A model generated the notes under the pieces. It had not been told where the DNA came from, did not search any database, and saw only the letters and a list, made by a program, of their open reading frames with translations. Positions 1-7,271 of a stretch of 8,775 nucleotides of DNA are shown one piece after another (position 1 is the first letter of the stretch; every line of letters begins with the position of its first letter). The position numbers and the translations under genes are program-made. The stretch is from Bacteroidota bacterium (lineage in GTDB: Bacteria > Bacteroidota > Bacteroidia > B-17B0 > B-17BO): contig JANXRU010000242.1 of NCBI GenBank assembly GCA_025356715.1, forward strand, positions 1 to 8,775, in the 5' to 3' direction.

Positions 1-227
1 GTAACAGCAGAAATAGAAGAAACTGAAACAGCTGCTGTAGAAGCAGTAACAGCTAAAAAGTTCCATGTTTGGCTTGCCCCAGAACCTCCTTGATTTATCC
101 AAGATCCTGATTGAAAATTAAATTGATCACCAATAACTCCATTAGTATTGGTTGATGTTAGCGTAGGTTGTGCAATACCAGTAATAGTTAATACTGATAG
201 CCCAATAATTAGTAGATTTTTTTTCAT
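1..227 (-). CDS. Secreted protein, N-terminal fragment (probable type IX secretion substrate)
   Basis: This is the first 75 codons of a minus-strand gene whose remainder lies beyond the left edge. It starts at the ATG at 227-225. The protein opens with a clear Sec signal peptide: MKKN, then a hydrophobic stretch LLIIGLSVLTITGIA, with likely cleavage after the Ala before QPTLT. The mature part is rich in Ser, Thr, Asn and Gly and contains GVIGDQFNFQ and a GASQTWNF segment. Bacteroidota proteins with a C-terminal type IX sorting domain often begin this way (short signal peptide, 'P-x-L-T', then 'G-A-x-Q-T-W-x-F'). The sorting domain would be at the missing C-terminus, so the type IX assignment is inference. 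No Shine-Dalgarno sequence precedes the start (TTAAACAATTAAC-ATG). Secretion is well supported; the function of the mature protein is unknown. Confidence 0.75.
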   Translation of the reverse strand, partial: MKKNLLIIGLSVLTITGIAQPTLTSTNTNGVIGDQFNFQSGSWINQGGSGASQTWNFLAVTASTAAVSVSSISAV

Positions 228-272
228 GTTAATTGTTTAAGTTTAATTAAATATTAAGTTTCTAATTAGTAA

Positions 273-280
273 TAAAGATA
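273..280 (-). promoter_or_regulatory. Weak candidate -7 box for the secreted-protein gene
   Basis: Read on the minus strand this is TATCTTTA, which matches five of the six fixed positions of the Bacteroidota -7 consensus TAnnTTTG. It would give a 5' leader of about 40 bases ahead of the start at 227. No convincing -33 TTTG is seen at the usual distance, and such matches are common in A/T-rich DNA. The rest of 228-385 shows nothing I can assign. Confidence 0.22.
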
Positions 281-385
281 AGTAAATCTTTATGGCTCAC
301 ACTAACGTTAAAGGGATTTTTAGCACAGTTTTTTTGAGAATATTATGCCGCGATCCTATCACATACATTATGAAATATAAATTAA

Positions 386-434
386 TTAAATACTAAACCC
401 AACTCGATTATTTCGAATTGGGTTTAGTATTTAA
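386..434 (-). terminator. Strong intrinsic terminator downstream of the 65-residue gene
   Basis: A perfect 17-base-pair inverted repeat (arms 386-402 and 418-434, core AAACCCAA/TTGGGTTT) continues inward past one C/A mismatch into a further 4-bp TCGA/TCGA stem, closing on a TTATT loop (408-412). It begins 17 bases after the stop of the gene at 451-648. On the minus strand the stem is followed by the T-rich TTAATTTATATTT. The A/T-rich ends would also give U-rich tails on either strand, so it may work in both directions. Confidence 0.85.
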
Positions 435-450
435 ATTGAAAGTTAGTTTT

Positions 451-648
451 TTATTTTAGAAACGTATCTATTGAAAAAATGTTATCAACGGATATATGCT
501 CTATTAAATTACTGAGTTGACTTTCTTCTAGGGCTAAAATATCGGAGGCTGCTATAAATTGTATTCTGCCTTCAAACTCTCCGTTTATTATTGTTCCGTA
601 CTTTCTAATGCCATTATTTAAAATAATCATTGCCTGTGTCGTGTTCAT
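451..648 (-). CDS. Small acidic protein of unknown function, Shine-Dalgarno-led
   Basis: This is a 65-residue protein I do not recognise. It is acidic (eight Asp/Glu against four Lys/Arg), has no signal peptide or membrane segment and is predicted cytoplasmic. The first half reads as short alternating strands around turns: AMIILNNGIRKYGTIINGEF, then GRIQFI. The second half (about 35-52) looks helical, followed by a strand-like NIFSIDTFLK end. The 'hydrophobic strand - NG - x-GTI' pattern loosely recalls small beta-barrels such as Sm/Hfq proteins, but that is speculation without a profile match. The coding case rests on an ideal AAAGGAGG four bases before the ATG, an exact TAAGTTTG promoter box about 25 bases upstream, and an intrinsic terminator just past the stop. 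The gene therefore looks like a complete single-gene transcription unit. It is not ribosomal protein bS21, which is of similar size but strongly basic. Confidence 0.8.
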   Translation of the reverse strand: MNTTQAMIILNNGIRKYGTIINGEFEGRIQFIAASDILALEESQLSNLIEHISVDNIFSIDTFLK

Positions 649-652
649 GTTT

Positions 653-660
653 CCTCCTTT
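653..660 (-). promoter_or_regulatory. Strong Shine-Dalgarno sequence for the 65-residue gene
   Basis: On the minus strand, AAAGGAGG is followed by AAAC and then the ATG at 648, so GGAGG sits four bases from the start. It fixes the start codon. None of the other starts in the window (227, 3461, 3559, 7310/7373) has anything comparable, which makes this ribosome binding site exceptional for a Bacteroidota-like genome. Confidence 0.85.
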
Positions 661-674
661 TTTCGTTATAAAGA

Positions 675-682
675 CAAACTTA
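675..682 (-). promoter_or_regulatory. Candidate -7 promoter box for the 65-residue gene
   Basis: The minus strand reads TAAGTTTG, an exact match to the Bacteroidota -7 consensus TAnnTTTG. Transcription would begin near 668-670, giving a leader of about 20 bases that contains the Shine-Dalgarno sequence. No clear -33 TTTG is present; a TTTT lies 16 bases upstream. The spacing to the gene makes it plausible. Confidence 0.55.
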
Positions 683-749
683 GTGCCACAATATCACTAA
701 AATATTAATTCAACGTTATATGATTGTAAACTGTTGGATTAATTGCATA

Positions 750-784
750 AAGAAAGCGTTTCAGTTTTACCGAAACGCTTTCTT
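750..784 (-). terminator. Intrinsic terminator downstream of the TMTC-like gene
   Basis: A perfect 13-bp stem (arms 750-762 AAGAAAGCGTTTC and 772-784 GAAACGCTTTCTT) encloses a 9-base loop (763-771). It lies about 60 bases past the stop at 843 of the minus-strand membrane protein gene. It separates that gene from the promoter of the 65-residue gene, so the two are probably transcribed independently. The T-run on the minus strand is supplied mostly by the stem's own end and is modest. Confidence 0.8.
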
Positions 785-842
785 ACTTAAATCAATTACA
801 CCACATGGACTACGCGACTATAAAAAAATGCATAGTAGTTTA

Positions 843-3461
843 TTAATTTTTAATAGCTACAGATTGCGTTGTAGGAACCGTTACTGTTACAATAGTTTTT
901 AAACCAGCTACAGCTTGAGCATGAGTAGGGTTTATTTTTACACATTGTTCCCAATAGTATTTTGCTTTGGCGTAATTGCCTTTTTGGTAATAAGCACCTC
1001 CTAAATTATAAAATCCTTCAGGATTTAATTTATCTAAAATAATAGTTTTATTTAATTCATAAATAGCACTATCTAATTGGCCACGTTGCGCTTTTTTGTA
1101 ACCGCGTTGCAATAAATCGTTATAAAAAACAATATAGTAGTTTTTTAAGTATGGATTGTTTGGATACAAATGTTCGGCGTGTTTCCAGTAGAATAATGCT
1201 TCCCGGTCGCGACCCAATTTATAATTTCCTAATCCTAAATTTAAATAACCATTAACATAACGTGGGTGTAATTCTACAGCATGTTTCAAATACTTTAATC
1301 CTTTTTCTAAGAAGGCAGTACGTTTTTTTATAAATGCTTTAGTTTCAACTGAATCTACGTGATATACTTCAATAGAGCCAATTAGTGGTTTTACTTTTTG
1401 ACCTAATTTTTCAATTGTTCCATAATTTGGCTCAACTGGATTCGGATTTAATTCTTTTAATTGAATTAAACTTGTATCGGCAGGATTTTCAACGAAGGTT
1501 TTTGTATCTGCCAAGTCAATATAACGCGCACCGGCATTACCTAAAACTAAAACAGAATTTGGAATAATTTCAACGTCTTTTAAAAACAATGTGATGTCAT
1601 TTTTCCAATCCCAGTTACGTTCCCAAGTTTTGCATCCGTATAAAAATGTCATAGAGCCTAACACTATAAAGAAAACAGCTTGCTTAGCTTTAAACGCCAT
1701 ACCTGGTATTTTATCGAAGCCTGTTAAGATAAGCCATGCTAATGCAATACAGAAACCGATGGTTGAGTGAAATAATAAACGTTCGCCCATGGTTGCACCA
1801 ATATCCATTAAAATGTTACCAATCATTAATAAGAATGCAAAATAAACAGCAATAGCAAAGCCCATAATGTGTTTGCGGATTACTAATTTAAAGCCATAGT
1901 AAGCTAAACTAATATGTAGCACAATGGATAAGATAGAATCCCAACTGGTGAAGTGGCGATACTGAATGGTATTAAATGAATAATCGGAAGTAAGGGGATG
2001 TGGAAACCAACATAAGCAAATGTATTTTAATAATACGAGTGCTTTTGTCATGAAGCGTTCTTCGCCTGTTGCCAATAAATACGGGTTGTTTAGTATTTCA
2101 GTATCAGGTACGCCTGGTTTTAATTTTACAGCAACCAAACGCATTCCTAAATAAAATAACATGATAAAGAATTGCCATGTCATTAATTTACCAAAATTAC
2201 TTTTAGTTTTTGATCCTAATAAAAAGACTGCTGCTGTTAAATATAAGAAAGGGAATATCCAATAAGCAAGCGTTTGTTTTTGTCCAGGTTGTATATGTAT
2301 ATCGTTACTACGTTTAACATAAAGCATTAATATGGCAGCCATAAAAAAGGAACCGAACACAAATAAAGTTTGTTTAAAATCAGGTGATTTTGAAAAAGTT
2401 TTATAGTCAAATTCTATTTTACCAAATACATACATTGCAACAGGAATTAGTGCAATAAGTACAACAGCATATTCTTTAGCTAATAAGGCCATTAAGAAAC
2501 AAATGACAGCCCATGCTAACATTACATTTTTAGGAAGTTTTTCTCCTTTAATTAGAGCTAAATAGCAGCTATAGATTATTAACCCACCTAATGCAAAACA
2601 CGGAATATTAACTAACAAACCAAGTTCTTTATTGTTACTTAAAAATAACCACAAGAAAGAAAGAATAATTATAGATACTACAACAAATACTAATTGCCTG
2701 ATAGCAGCAGAAGCTTTACTTAATAAACCTTCTTCTTTTAAATAATTAGAATAATCGACATACCTAAAGGAATAAAAAAATGTAAGAGAGATAAATATTA
2801 AAGAGAAAATTTCATCTCGACTTTTTACATTAGCAATAGCTTCGGAGTGGAGAGGATGCATTAAAAATAAGATGGCGGCAAGAAATGCTAAATCATGATT
2901 ATCTTTAAAAATATAATTCCTGAAAAATAAAAACAACAACATAATACCTATAATAAATGTAATGATATTAACGAAATGCCTCAAAGAAGCACCTTTTACT
3001 TGGCAATCCACCTCATTGTAAACGCCATCGTTATTAATATCTTCTTCTGGTTGATTTATTTTGTCATCATTTGTGTCCCAGCATTGTGCGCGATAATTAC
3101 CATCTTTAGGGTACGCTCCAATAAATTCTTGTTCAATAGCGAAACTAACAACTGATAGTGGTCTGTAACGCCCCCCAGCTAATTGATCTGTTGCGTTCAT
3201 TTTACGGTAAAAACTTTCGTAGGCATCTTTGGTTAAAATGCCTTTTATTCCAGCAATCCCTTTAATTACGTGATCATTTTGATGAATAATAATACCATCA
3301 TCTAAAGCATATTCATTGTTTAATGTAGTGAGGTTGAAAATTAATCCCAATAAAATAATTACAATAAAAGGAGCTTTTTGACTTTTGAAAGGAAAAAAAC
3401 GAAAAGTGTTTTTTAACTCTTCAAATTTAGGTTGTTTAATACTTGTTGTTTCTTTTGCCAT
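843..3461 (-). CDS. TMTC-like multi-pass membrane glycosyltransferase with C-terminal TPRs
   Basis: This 872-residue protein resembles the TMTC family, GT-C fold O-mannosyltransferases that use a polyprenyl-phosphate sugar donor. After TM1 (about 31-48) comes the family's acidic motif ALDDGIIIHQND (Asp54-Asp55, likely catalytic), then RYRPLSV (99-104), the Arg-Pro-Leu signature of TMTCs. HPLHSEAIANVKSRDE (202-217) matches the TMTC 'HPxHxEAVxxVxGRA' motif. NNPYLLATGEERF through WFPHPLTSDYS (458-495) matches the DUF1736-like region. GERLLFHSTIGF (559-570) and RNWDWKNDITLF (615-626) match later TMTC motifs. About 14-16 membrane segments fill residues 31-610. The tail (about 715-852) carries TPR units around AVELHPRYVNGYLNLG and LNPEGFYNLGGAYYQKG, probably extracytoplasmic. 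An insertion at about 117-157 is described separately. Known TMTCs glycosylate cadherins in the ER; acceptor and sugar here are unknown. No Shine-Dalgarno sequence precedes the ATG. It could also be annotated simply as a TPR membrane protein. Confidence 0.8.
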   Translation of the reverse strand: MAKETTSIKQPKFEELKNTFRFFPFKSQKAPFIVIILLGLIFNLTTLNNEYALDDGIIIHQNDHVIKGIAGIKGILTKDAYESFYRKMNATDQLAGGRYRPLSVVSFAIEQEFIGAYPKDGNYRAQCWDTNDDKINQPEEDINNDGVYNEVDCQVKGASLRHFVNIITFIIGIMLLFLFFRNYIFKDNHDLAFLAAILFLMHPLHSEAIANVKSRDEIFSLIFISLTFFYSFRYVDYSNYLKEEGLLSKASAAIRQLVFVVVSIIILSFLWLFLSNNKELGLLVNIPCFALGGLIIYSCYLALIKGEKLPKNVMLAWAVICFLMALLAKEYAVVLIALIPVAMYVFGKIEFDYKTFSKSPDFKQTLFVFGSFFMAAILMLYVKRSNDIHIQPGQKQTLAYWIFPFLYLTAAVFLLGSKTKSNFGKLMTWQFFIMLFYLGMRLVAVKLKPGVPDTEILNNPYLLATGEERFMTKALVLLKYICLCWFPHPLTSDYSFNTIQYRHFTSWDSILSIVLHISLAYYGFKLVIRKHIMGFAIAVYFAFLLMIGNILMDIGATMGERLLFHSTIGFCIALAWLILTGFDKIPGMAFKAKQAVFFIVLGSMTFLYGCKTWERNWDWKNDITLFLKDVEIIPNSVLVLGNAGARYIDLADTKTFVENPADTSLIQLKELNPNPVEPNYGTIEKLGQKVKPLIGSIEVYHVDSVETKAFIKKRTAFLEKGLKYLKHAVELHPRYVNGYLNLGLGNYKLGRDREALFYWKHAEHLYPNNPYLKNYYIVFYNDLLQRGYKKAQRGQLDSAIYELNKTIILDKLNPEGFYNLGGAYYQKGNYAKAKYYWEQCVKINPTHAQAVAGLKTIVTVTVPTTQSVAIKN
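2990..3112 (-). other. Cys-bracketed Asp/Asn-rich insertion encoded within the TMTC-like gene
   Basis: This stretch encodes roughly residues 117-157, in the predicted first external loop between the DD motif and TM2. The pattern is Cys127-Trp-Asp-Thr-Asn-Asp-Asp, then a Glu-Glu-Asp, then DINNDGVYNEVD (141-152) and Cys153. The second loop fits the EF-hand/dockerin-type spacing D-x-N-x-D-G with an acidic residue at position 12. The first (DTNDDKINQPEE) is similar but lacks the Gly. The flanking cysteines could form a disulfide. From memory, the same 'CWDxN...EDxNxDG...DC' pattern occurs in collagen-like and tail-fibre-like surface proteins of Bacteroidota. Calcium binding is inferred. Confidence 0.6.
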
Positions 3462-3471
3462 AAAAAATAAG

Positions 3472-3483
3472 TGTGTTTACACA
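3472..3483. promoter_or_regulatory. Short inverted repeat in the divergent spacer, possible operator
   Basis: TGTGT-TT-ACACA forms a 5-bp inverted repeat with a 2-base spacer. It overlaps the downstream edge of the candidate -7 box of the TMTC-like gene and its expected start of transcription, which is where a repressor could bind. A repeat this short may also be chance in A/T-rich DNA. Confidence 0.25.
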
Positions 3484-3489
3484 AATATA
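3482..3489 (-). promoter_or_regulatory. Candidate -7 promoter box for the TMTC-like gene
   Basis: The minus strand reads TATATTTG, an exact match to the Bacteroidota -7 consensus TAnnTTTG, 20 bases upstream of the ATG at 3461. Transcription would start near 3475, giving a leader of about 14 bases. A TTTG occurs upstream but only 10 bases away, closer than the usual spacing, so the -33 element is unclear. For the divergent kinase gene, only a poor match (TAAATTGC at 3543-3550) is seen. Confidence 0.5.
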
Positions 3490-3558
3490 CTTAAAACTTC
3501 AAAAAAATGGTTTTAAAGATTAAAAAATTAGTTAAAATTCTGTAAATTGCCTTAATTA

Positions 3559-6500
3559 ATGCAAAATAAGAGTCATATTAAAAATAAAATACTGCTTGGA
3601 ATAGCTTCTGCATGTGCAGTTATTTCTTTTTTTATTTCTTATATAAATAAAACAACTACAAAGGAGTTAGCTACATCTGCAGAAATCAAATTGCATCAAA
3701 AAGAAGAATTGGCTGAAGAAAAGTTAATGCTTTTAACTCATTTTTTAAAAACAACTAAGCCGGAAAAATTATTTATAAAATATCAGCAAGAGATAGCTGA
3801 TTTATATAAGAATGAGGGGATAGGGATTTATGTTTATCAAAATGATAGTTTATGTTTTTGGAGTGATAATAAACCAGCAATTGATTTATATTCTTATTCT
3901 CAAAATAGTAAAACGCAATTAATTAAAATACGTAATGGTTGGTTTGAGTGCATCATTCAAGCAGATAGTGTCCCTGAAAATTACAGAGCTATTGCATTAA
4001 TAGCTTTGAAAAATGAGTATGACATAGAAAATAAATACATCAAAAATAATTTTGCGGATTGGCTTGACTTACCTGAAAAGACGAAATTAAAAACTGATTT
4101 CAATTATTTAAACCCTACCATTAAATCCAAATACGGGAACGCGTTGTTTGAAATTTCAAGAAATGATGGAGTTTATAAAAATGGTAAGCTCTTATTTGTA
4201 TCCAGTATATTTGCCTTTTTTGCATTCCTAATAATTATTTTGGTTGTTTTTCACGAAACAAAAAAACGATTCGAGAACCCTATTTTACAGTTGTTCGTTT
4301 TTGCAATTTCTGCATTTATACTTGTAACTACGATGTTGTATTTTAGAGCCCCAACTATTTTTTATGAGACAAAATTATATGACGCTACAGTTTTTGCAAA
4401 TGGTAATTCTTTTTATTTTTCTTACCTAGGTAGCATTCTAATAAATAGTTTTTTATTCTTTATTACAGCAGTTATAGCATATAAATTAGATTTTTCAAAT
4501 TTCATAGTCAAAAAATCTTCATTATTTATGTTTGTATTTTTTGGAACTATTATATTGTCTGGTTTTTCAATATGCATCAGAAATGTAATGTTTAGCTTGG
4601 TAAATAATTCAACAATTACGTTTAATATAAATGAATTATTAAACTTTAGTGAGTATAGTTTGGTTTGTTTTCTTTCAATCGGTTTTTTGATGTACGCATT
4701 TTATATACTGTGTGAGAAATTTGTTAAAATAATAATGTTATTAGAGGAAGGTAAGTTGTTGATTTCTATTTTCTCAGCCACCATTTTAATAGTGATCTAT
4801 ATTATCTCAGATGTAACCATATTTGATTTTTTATGGACTATCCCTTTAGTAATATTATGTATTGTATTGCGGAAATTTAAAGCTTCTAATAATTTTATCA
4901 ATGTTGGTTTAATAGTTTTAGTGTCTACAATTTTAGTTACTAATTTATTAAACAAATTTGAGAAAAAAAACAAACAGCAAACATACGATGCCTTATCTTA
5001 TAGCCTTACTGACAGACAAGATATTATTGCTGAAAATGAATTTATTAAAGCCAGTTTATCTATAAAATCGGATGGTAAATTAAAAAATTTAATATCCCTT
5101 CTTCCCCTTAGTAGTGAGCAAATTGAGCAAAGTTTAAGGCAAAATAATTTAAGCGGTTATTTCGAAAGATATGACATTGTGCTTTCATTATTTAAAAAAG
5201 ACTGTACACCAATTTTTTATCAAAATTCACCCTTATATTTAAATGAGGATTATTTTAAACAACAGATTGAAAATGACGGGTCTCAAACTATTAGTGATGA
5301 ATTATTTTTTATTGATAAGGAAAATAAGCCCATACGTTACGTTGCTAAATTAGATTTAGAAAACGGTGCAAATAATCCTGAAAATTCTTACAGGCTTTAT
5401 ATTCAAATGGAACCAAAAAATGCTATTGGATTAGGTTCTTTCCCTGATTTATTATTAGATAAATCTTTGGAAAACAAACTTGAATTGAAGCAAATCTCTT
5501 ATGCTGTTTATGATAATAATAAACTTCAAATATCTTTTGGGCAGTTTCAATATCCATTATTTATCGATAATCATTTTTTTGACATAGACAATAATGATTT
5601 GTATAATCATTATTTTTATGCGAATAATAAAAAGACGAAGGTTATTATTAGCGATATAAAAAAAGATTTGTGGCAAACTTTAACATCTATTTCTTATCTT
5701 TTTATATTTTTTTCAGTTGTAATTTTATTAAGCATATTGTTTAATTCGATAGTAGTTAAACGAGAAAACAAGTTCAATTCGTTGAATTATCGAATTCAAT
5801 TTATTTTAGTTTCAATTGTGTTTCTATCATTAGCGGGTGTAGTTATTGGAACTGTATGGGTTGTTGAATCTCAATTTGAAAAAAAGAATATTGAAGAGCT
5901 TGTAAATAAATCTCGACTTGTTTCAAAAGAATTGCAGCAATCTTTAGGTCAGGAAAATGCTTTAGAGGGATTTAATAAGAGTACAGCCGATTTTAAATTA
6001 AAAAAAATTGCCCAATTAGTTGGCAGTGATATATCTTTATTTGGCGCGAATGGAATGCTTTATTCTTCTTCTCAGCCAGGTATTTTTCAACAAGGGTTAA
6101 TTTCTAAATTTATAAATCCACTGGCCTACTCAAGTTTTATGCACGAAACTCAAGTTAGTTTTTCTCAACGAGAAACGATAGGCGCACTTAATTATTTATC
6201 GGCTTATATCCCATTTTATAATAATAATGACAAGTTAATCGGATTTATTAATTTGCCTTACTTTTCTCGTCAAAAAGATTTGGAAAAAGAGTTAACGGCT
6301 TATTTAACAACGCTTATTAACATATACACCATTTTATTTGTTATTACCACATTAGTCGCATTATTGGTTTCAAATCTTTTGACGAAACCGTTAAGAATTA
6401 TTAAGCAACAAATTGCTGATATTAAATTTGGGACACACAATGAAGCTCTTAAATGGCATTCAAAAGATGAAATTGGTGACTTAGTAAACGAGTATAATTT

Positions 6501-7215
6501 GATGCTTGTGAAGCTTGAAAAGAATTCGCAATTATTAGCCCAATCTGAAAGAGAGAGCGCTTGGCGCGAAATGGCTAAGCAAGTAGCCCATGAAATTAAA
6601 AACCCTTTAACGCCCATGAAATTGAATATTCAGCATTTACAGCGTGTTGTATCTACAAATCATGATGATATTCCTGAACGAGTAAATAGGGTTGCAATTT
6701 TATTAATTGAGCAAATAGATACATTATCACATATTGCTACTGAATTTTCAAATTTTGCTAAATTACCAATTGCTCATTCTGAGAAAATAAATTTGTATGA
6801 AGTTTTACAAAATGTAACGAATTTATTTCAACAAAATACAGCATGCGATATTGAATTAAGTGAGCCATTGGAATTGCCTGTAATTGCTGATAAAGAACAA
6901 TGTATTCGAATATTTACTAATTTATTAAAAAATGCTGAGCAATCTATATCATCAGATAGAAAAGGACAAATACTAATTAATGCTTTTATAGAAAATGAAA
7001 ATATTGTAATTACTATAAAAGATAATGGATGTGGTATAGAGGAATTTGTAAAGCATAAAATATTTACACCAAATTTCACTACAAAAACGACAGGTACAGG
7101 TTTAGGATTGGCCATGGTAAAAAACTCTATTGTCTCTTTTAATGGTTCTATTTCCTTTGAAACAGAGGTTGATTCAGGTACTACCTTTATACTGAAGTTC
7201 CCTAAAGCTATTTAG
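3559..7215 (+). CDS. Large multi-sensor membrane histidine kinase, NtrY-like core
   Basis: This 1218-residue kinase likely senses an envelope signal and phosphorylates a response regulator. I count about 12 membrane segments: 8-28, 209-231, 241-261, 284-307, 319-340, 366-386, 397-416, 420-436, 447-463, 708-730, 744-768 and 915-939. With the N-terminus inside, the Lys/Arg-rich loops (234-237, 438-441, 734-738) fall in the cytoplasm. Three extracytoplasmic domains result: 29-208, 464-707 and 769-914. The last looks PAS/Cache-like (ISLFGANGMLYSSSQPG, then SAYIPFYNNNDKLIGFI). A HAMP linker follows (about 937-990). The H-box AWREMAKQVAHEIKNPLTPM (phospho-acceptor His1011) is typical of NtrY-type kinases. 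The ATPase domain has N-box NLLKNAEQSI (Asn1125), DNGCGI (1155-1160), IFTPNFTTK (1168-1176) and GTGLGLAMV (1179-1187), all intact. No response regulator is adjacent, unlike classic ntrY-ntrX. The ATG is A/T-led with no Shine-Dalgarno sequence. The kinase call is very secure; the signal and partner are unknown. Confidence 0.95.
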   Translation: MQNKSHIKNKILLGIASACAVISFFISYINKTTTKELATSAEIKLHQKEELAEEKLMLLTHFLKTTKPEKLFIKYQQEIADLYKNEGIGIYVYQNDSLCFWSDNKPAIDLYSYSQNSKTQLIKIRNGWFECIIQADSVPENYRAIALIALKNEYDIENKYIKNNFADWLDLPEKTKLKTDFNYLNPTIKSKYGNALFEISRNDGVYKNGKLLFVSSIFAFFAFLIIILVVFHETKKRFENPILQLFVFAISAFILVTTMLYFRAPTIFYETKLYDATVFANGNSFYFSYLGSILINSFLFFITAVIAYKLDFSNFIVKKSSLFMFVFFGTIILSGFSICIRNVMFSLVNNSTITFNINELLNFSEYSLVCFLSIGFLMYAFYILCEKFVKIIMLLEEGKLLISIFSATILIVIYIISDVTIFDFLWTIPLVILCIVLRKFKASNNFINVGLIVLVSTILVTNLLNKFEKKNKQQTYDALSYSLTDRQDIIAENEFIKASLSIKSDGKLKNLISLLPLSSEQIEQSLRQNNLSGYFERYDIVLSLFKKDCTPIFYQNSPLYLNEDYFKQQIENDGSQTISDELFFIDKENKPIRYVAKLDLENGANNPENSYRLYIQMEPKNAIGLGSFPDLLLDKSLENKLELKQISYAVYDNNKLQISFGQFQYPLFIDNHFFDIDNNDLYNHYFYANNKKTKVIISDIKKDLWQTLTSISYLFIFFSVVILLSILFNSIVVKRENKFNSLNYRIQFILVSIVFLSLAGVVIGTVWVVESQFEKKNIEELVNKSRLVSKELQQSLGQENALEGFNKSTADFKLKKIAQLVGSDISLFGANGMLYSSSQPGIFQQGLISKFINPLAYSSFMHETQVSFSQRETIGALNYLSAYIPFYNNNDKLIGFINLPYFSRQKDLEKELTAYLTTLINIYTILFVITTLVALLVSNLLTKPLRIIKQQIADIKFGTHNEALKWHSKDEIGDLVNEYNLMLVKLEKNSQLLAQSERESAWREMAKQVAHEIKNPLTPMKLNIQHLQRVVSTNHDDIPERVNRVAILLIEQIDTLSHIATEFSNFAKLPIAHSEKINLYEVLQNVTNLFQQNTACDIELSEPLELPVIADKEQCIRIFTNLLKNAEQSISSDRKGQILINAFIENENIVITIKDNGCGIEEFVKHKIFTPNFTTKTTGTGLGLAMVKNSIVSFNGSISFETEVDSGTTFILKFPKAI

Positions 7216-7271
7216 GGTTCACTCAAATTGATTAAATCCCTTTAATAACAAATACTTCGAGTAATTTATCT

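Noticed and set aside
297..368. Possible 23-residue minus-strand peptide between the secreted-protein gene and the terminator
   Set aside because: It has an ATG and a stop only. There is no Shine-Dalgarno sequence, promoter or family resemblance, and such frames are expected by chance.
451..648. Considered as ribosomal protein bS21 (rpsU), which in Bacteroidota can carry a strong SD
   Set aside because: The protein is acidic and strand-rich, whereas bS21 is strongly basic and helical. Only length and SD fit.
818..837. ACTAT/ATAGT hairpin just after the TMTC-like stop
   Set aside because: It is a five-pair A/T stem, far weaker than the 13-bp hairpin at 750-784, and expected by chance.
720..902. 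Plus-strand open frame of 60 codons
   Set aside because: It runs through the terminator hairpin at 750-784 and into the 3' end of the TMTC-like gene on the other strand. It has no ribosome binding site, and the product has no recognisable features.
1385..1567. Plus-strand open frame inside the TMTC-like gene
   Set aside because: It is antisense to a well-supported gene, and its Leu-rich product is what reverse reading of the host gene would give.
6300..7115. Two minus-strand open frames (6300-6617 and 6828-7115) opposite the kinase domain
   Set aside because: They lie opposite conserved HAMP, H-box and ATPase sequence and have no promoter or ribosome binding site. They are shadow frames.
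7213..7255. Possible terminator after the kinase (AGGG at about 7214 against CCCT at about 7239)
   Set aside because: Only four base pairs form around a loop of about 20 bases, with no following T-run.
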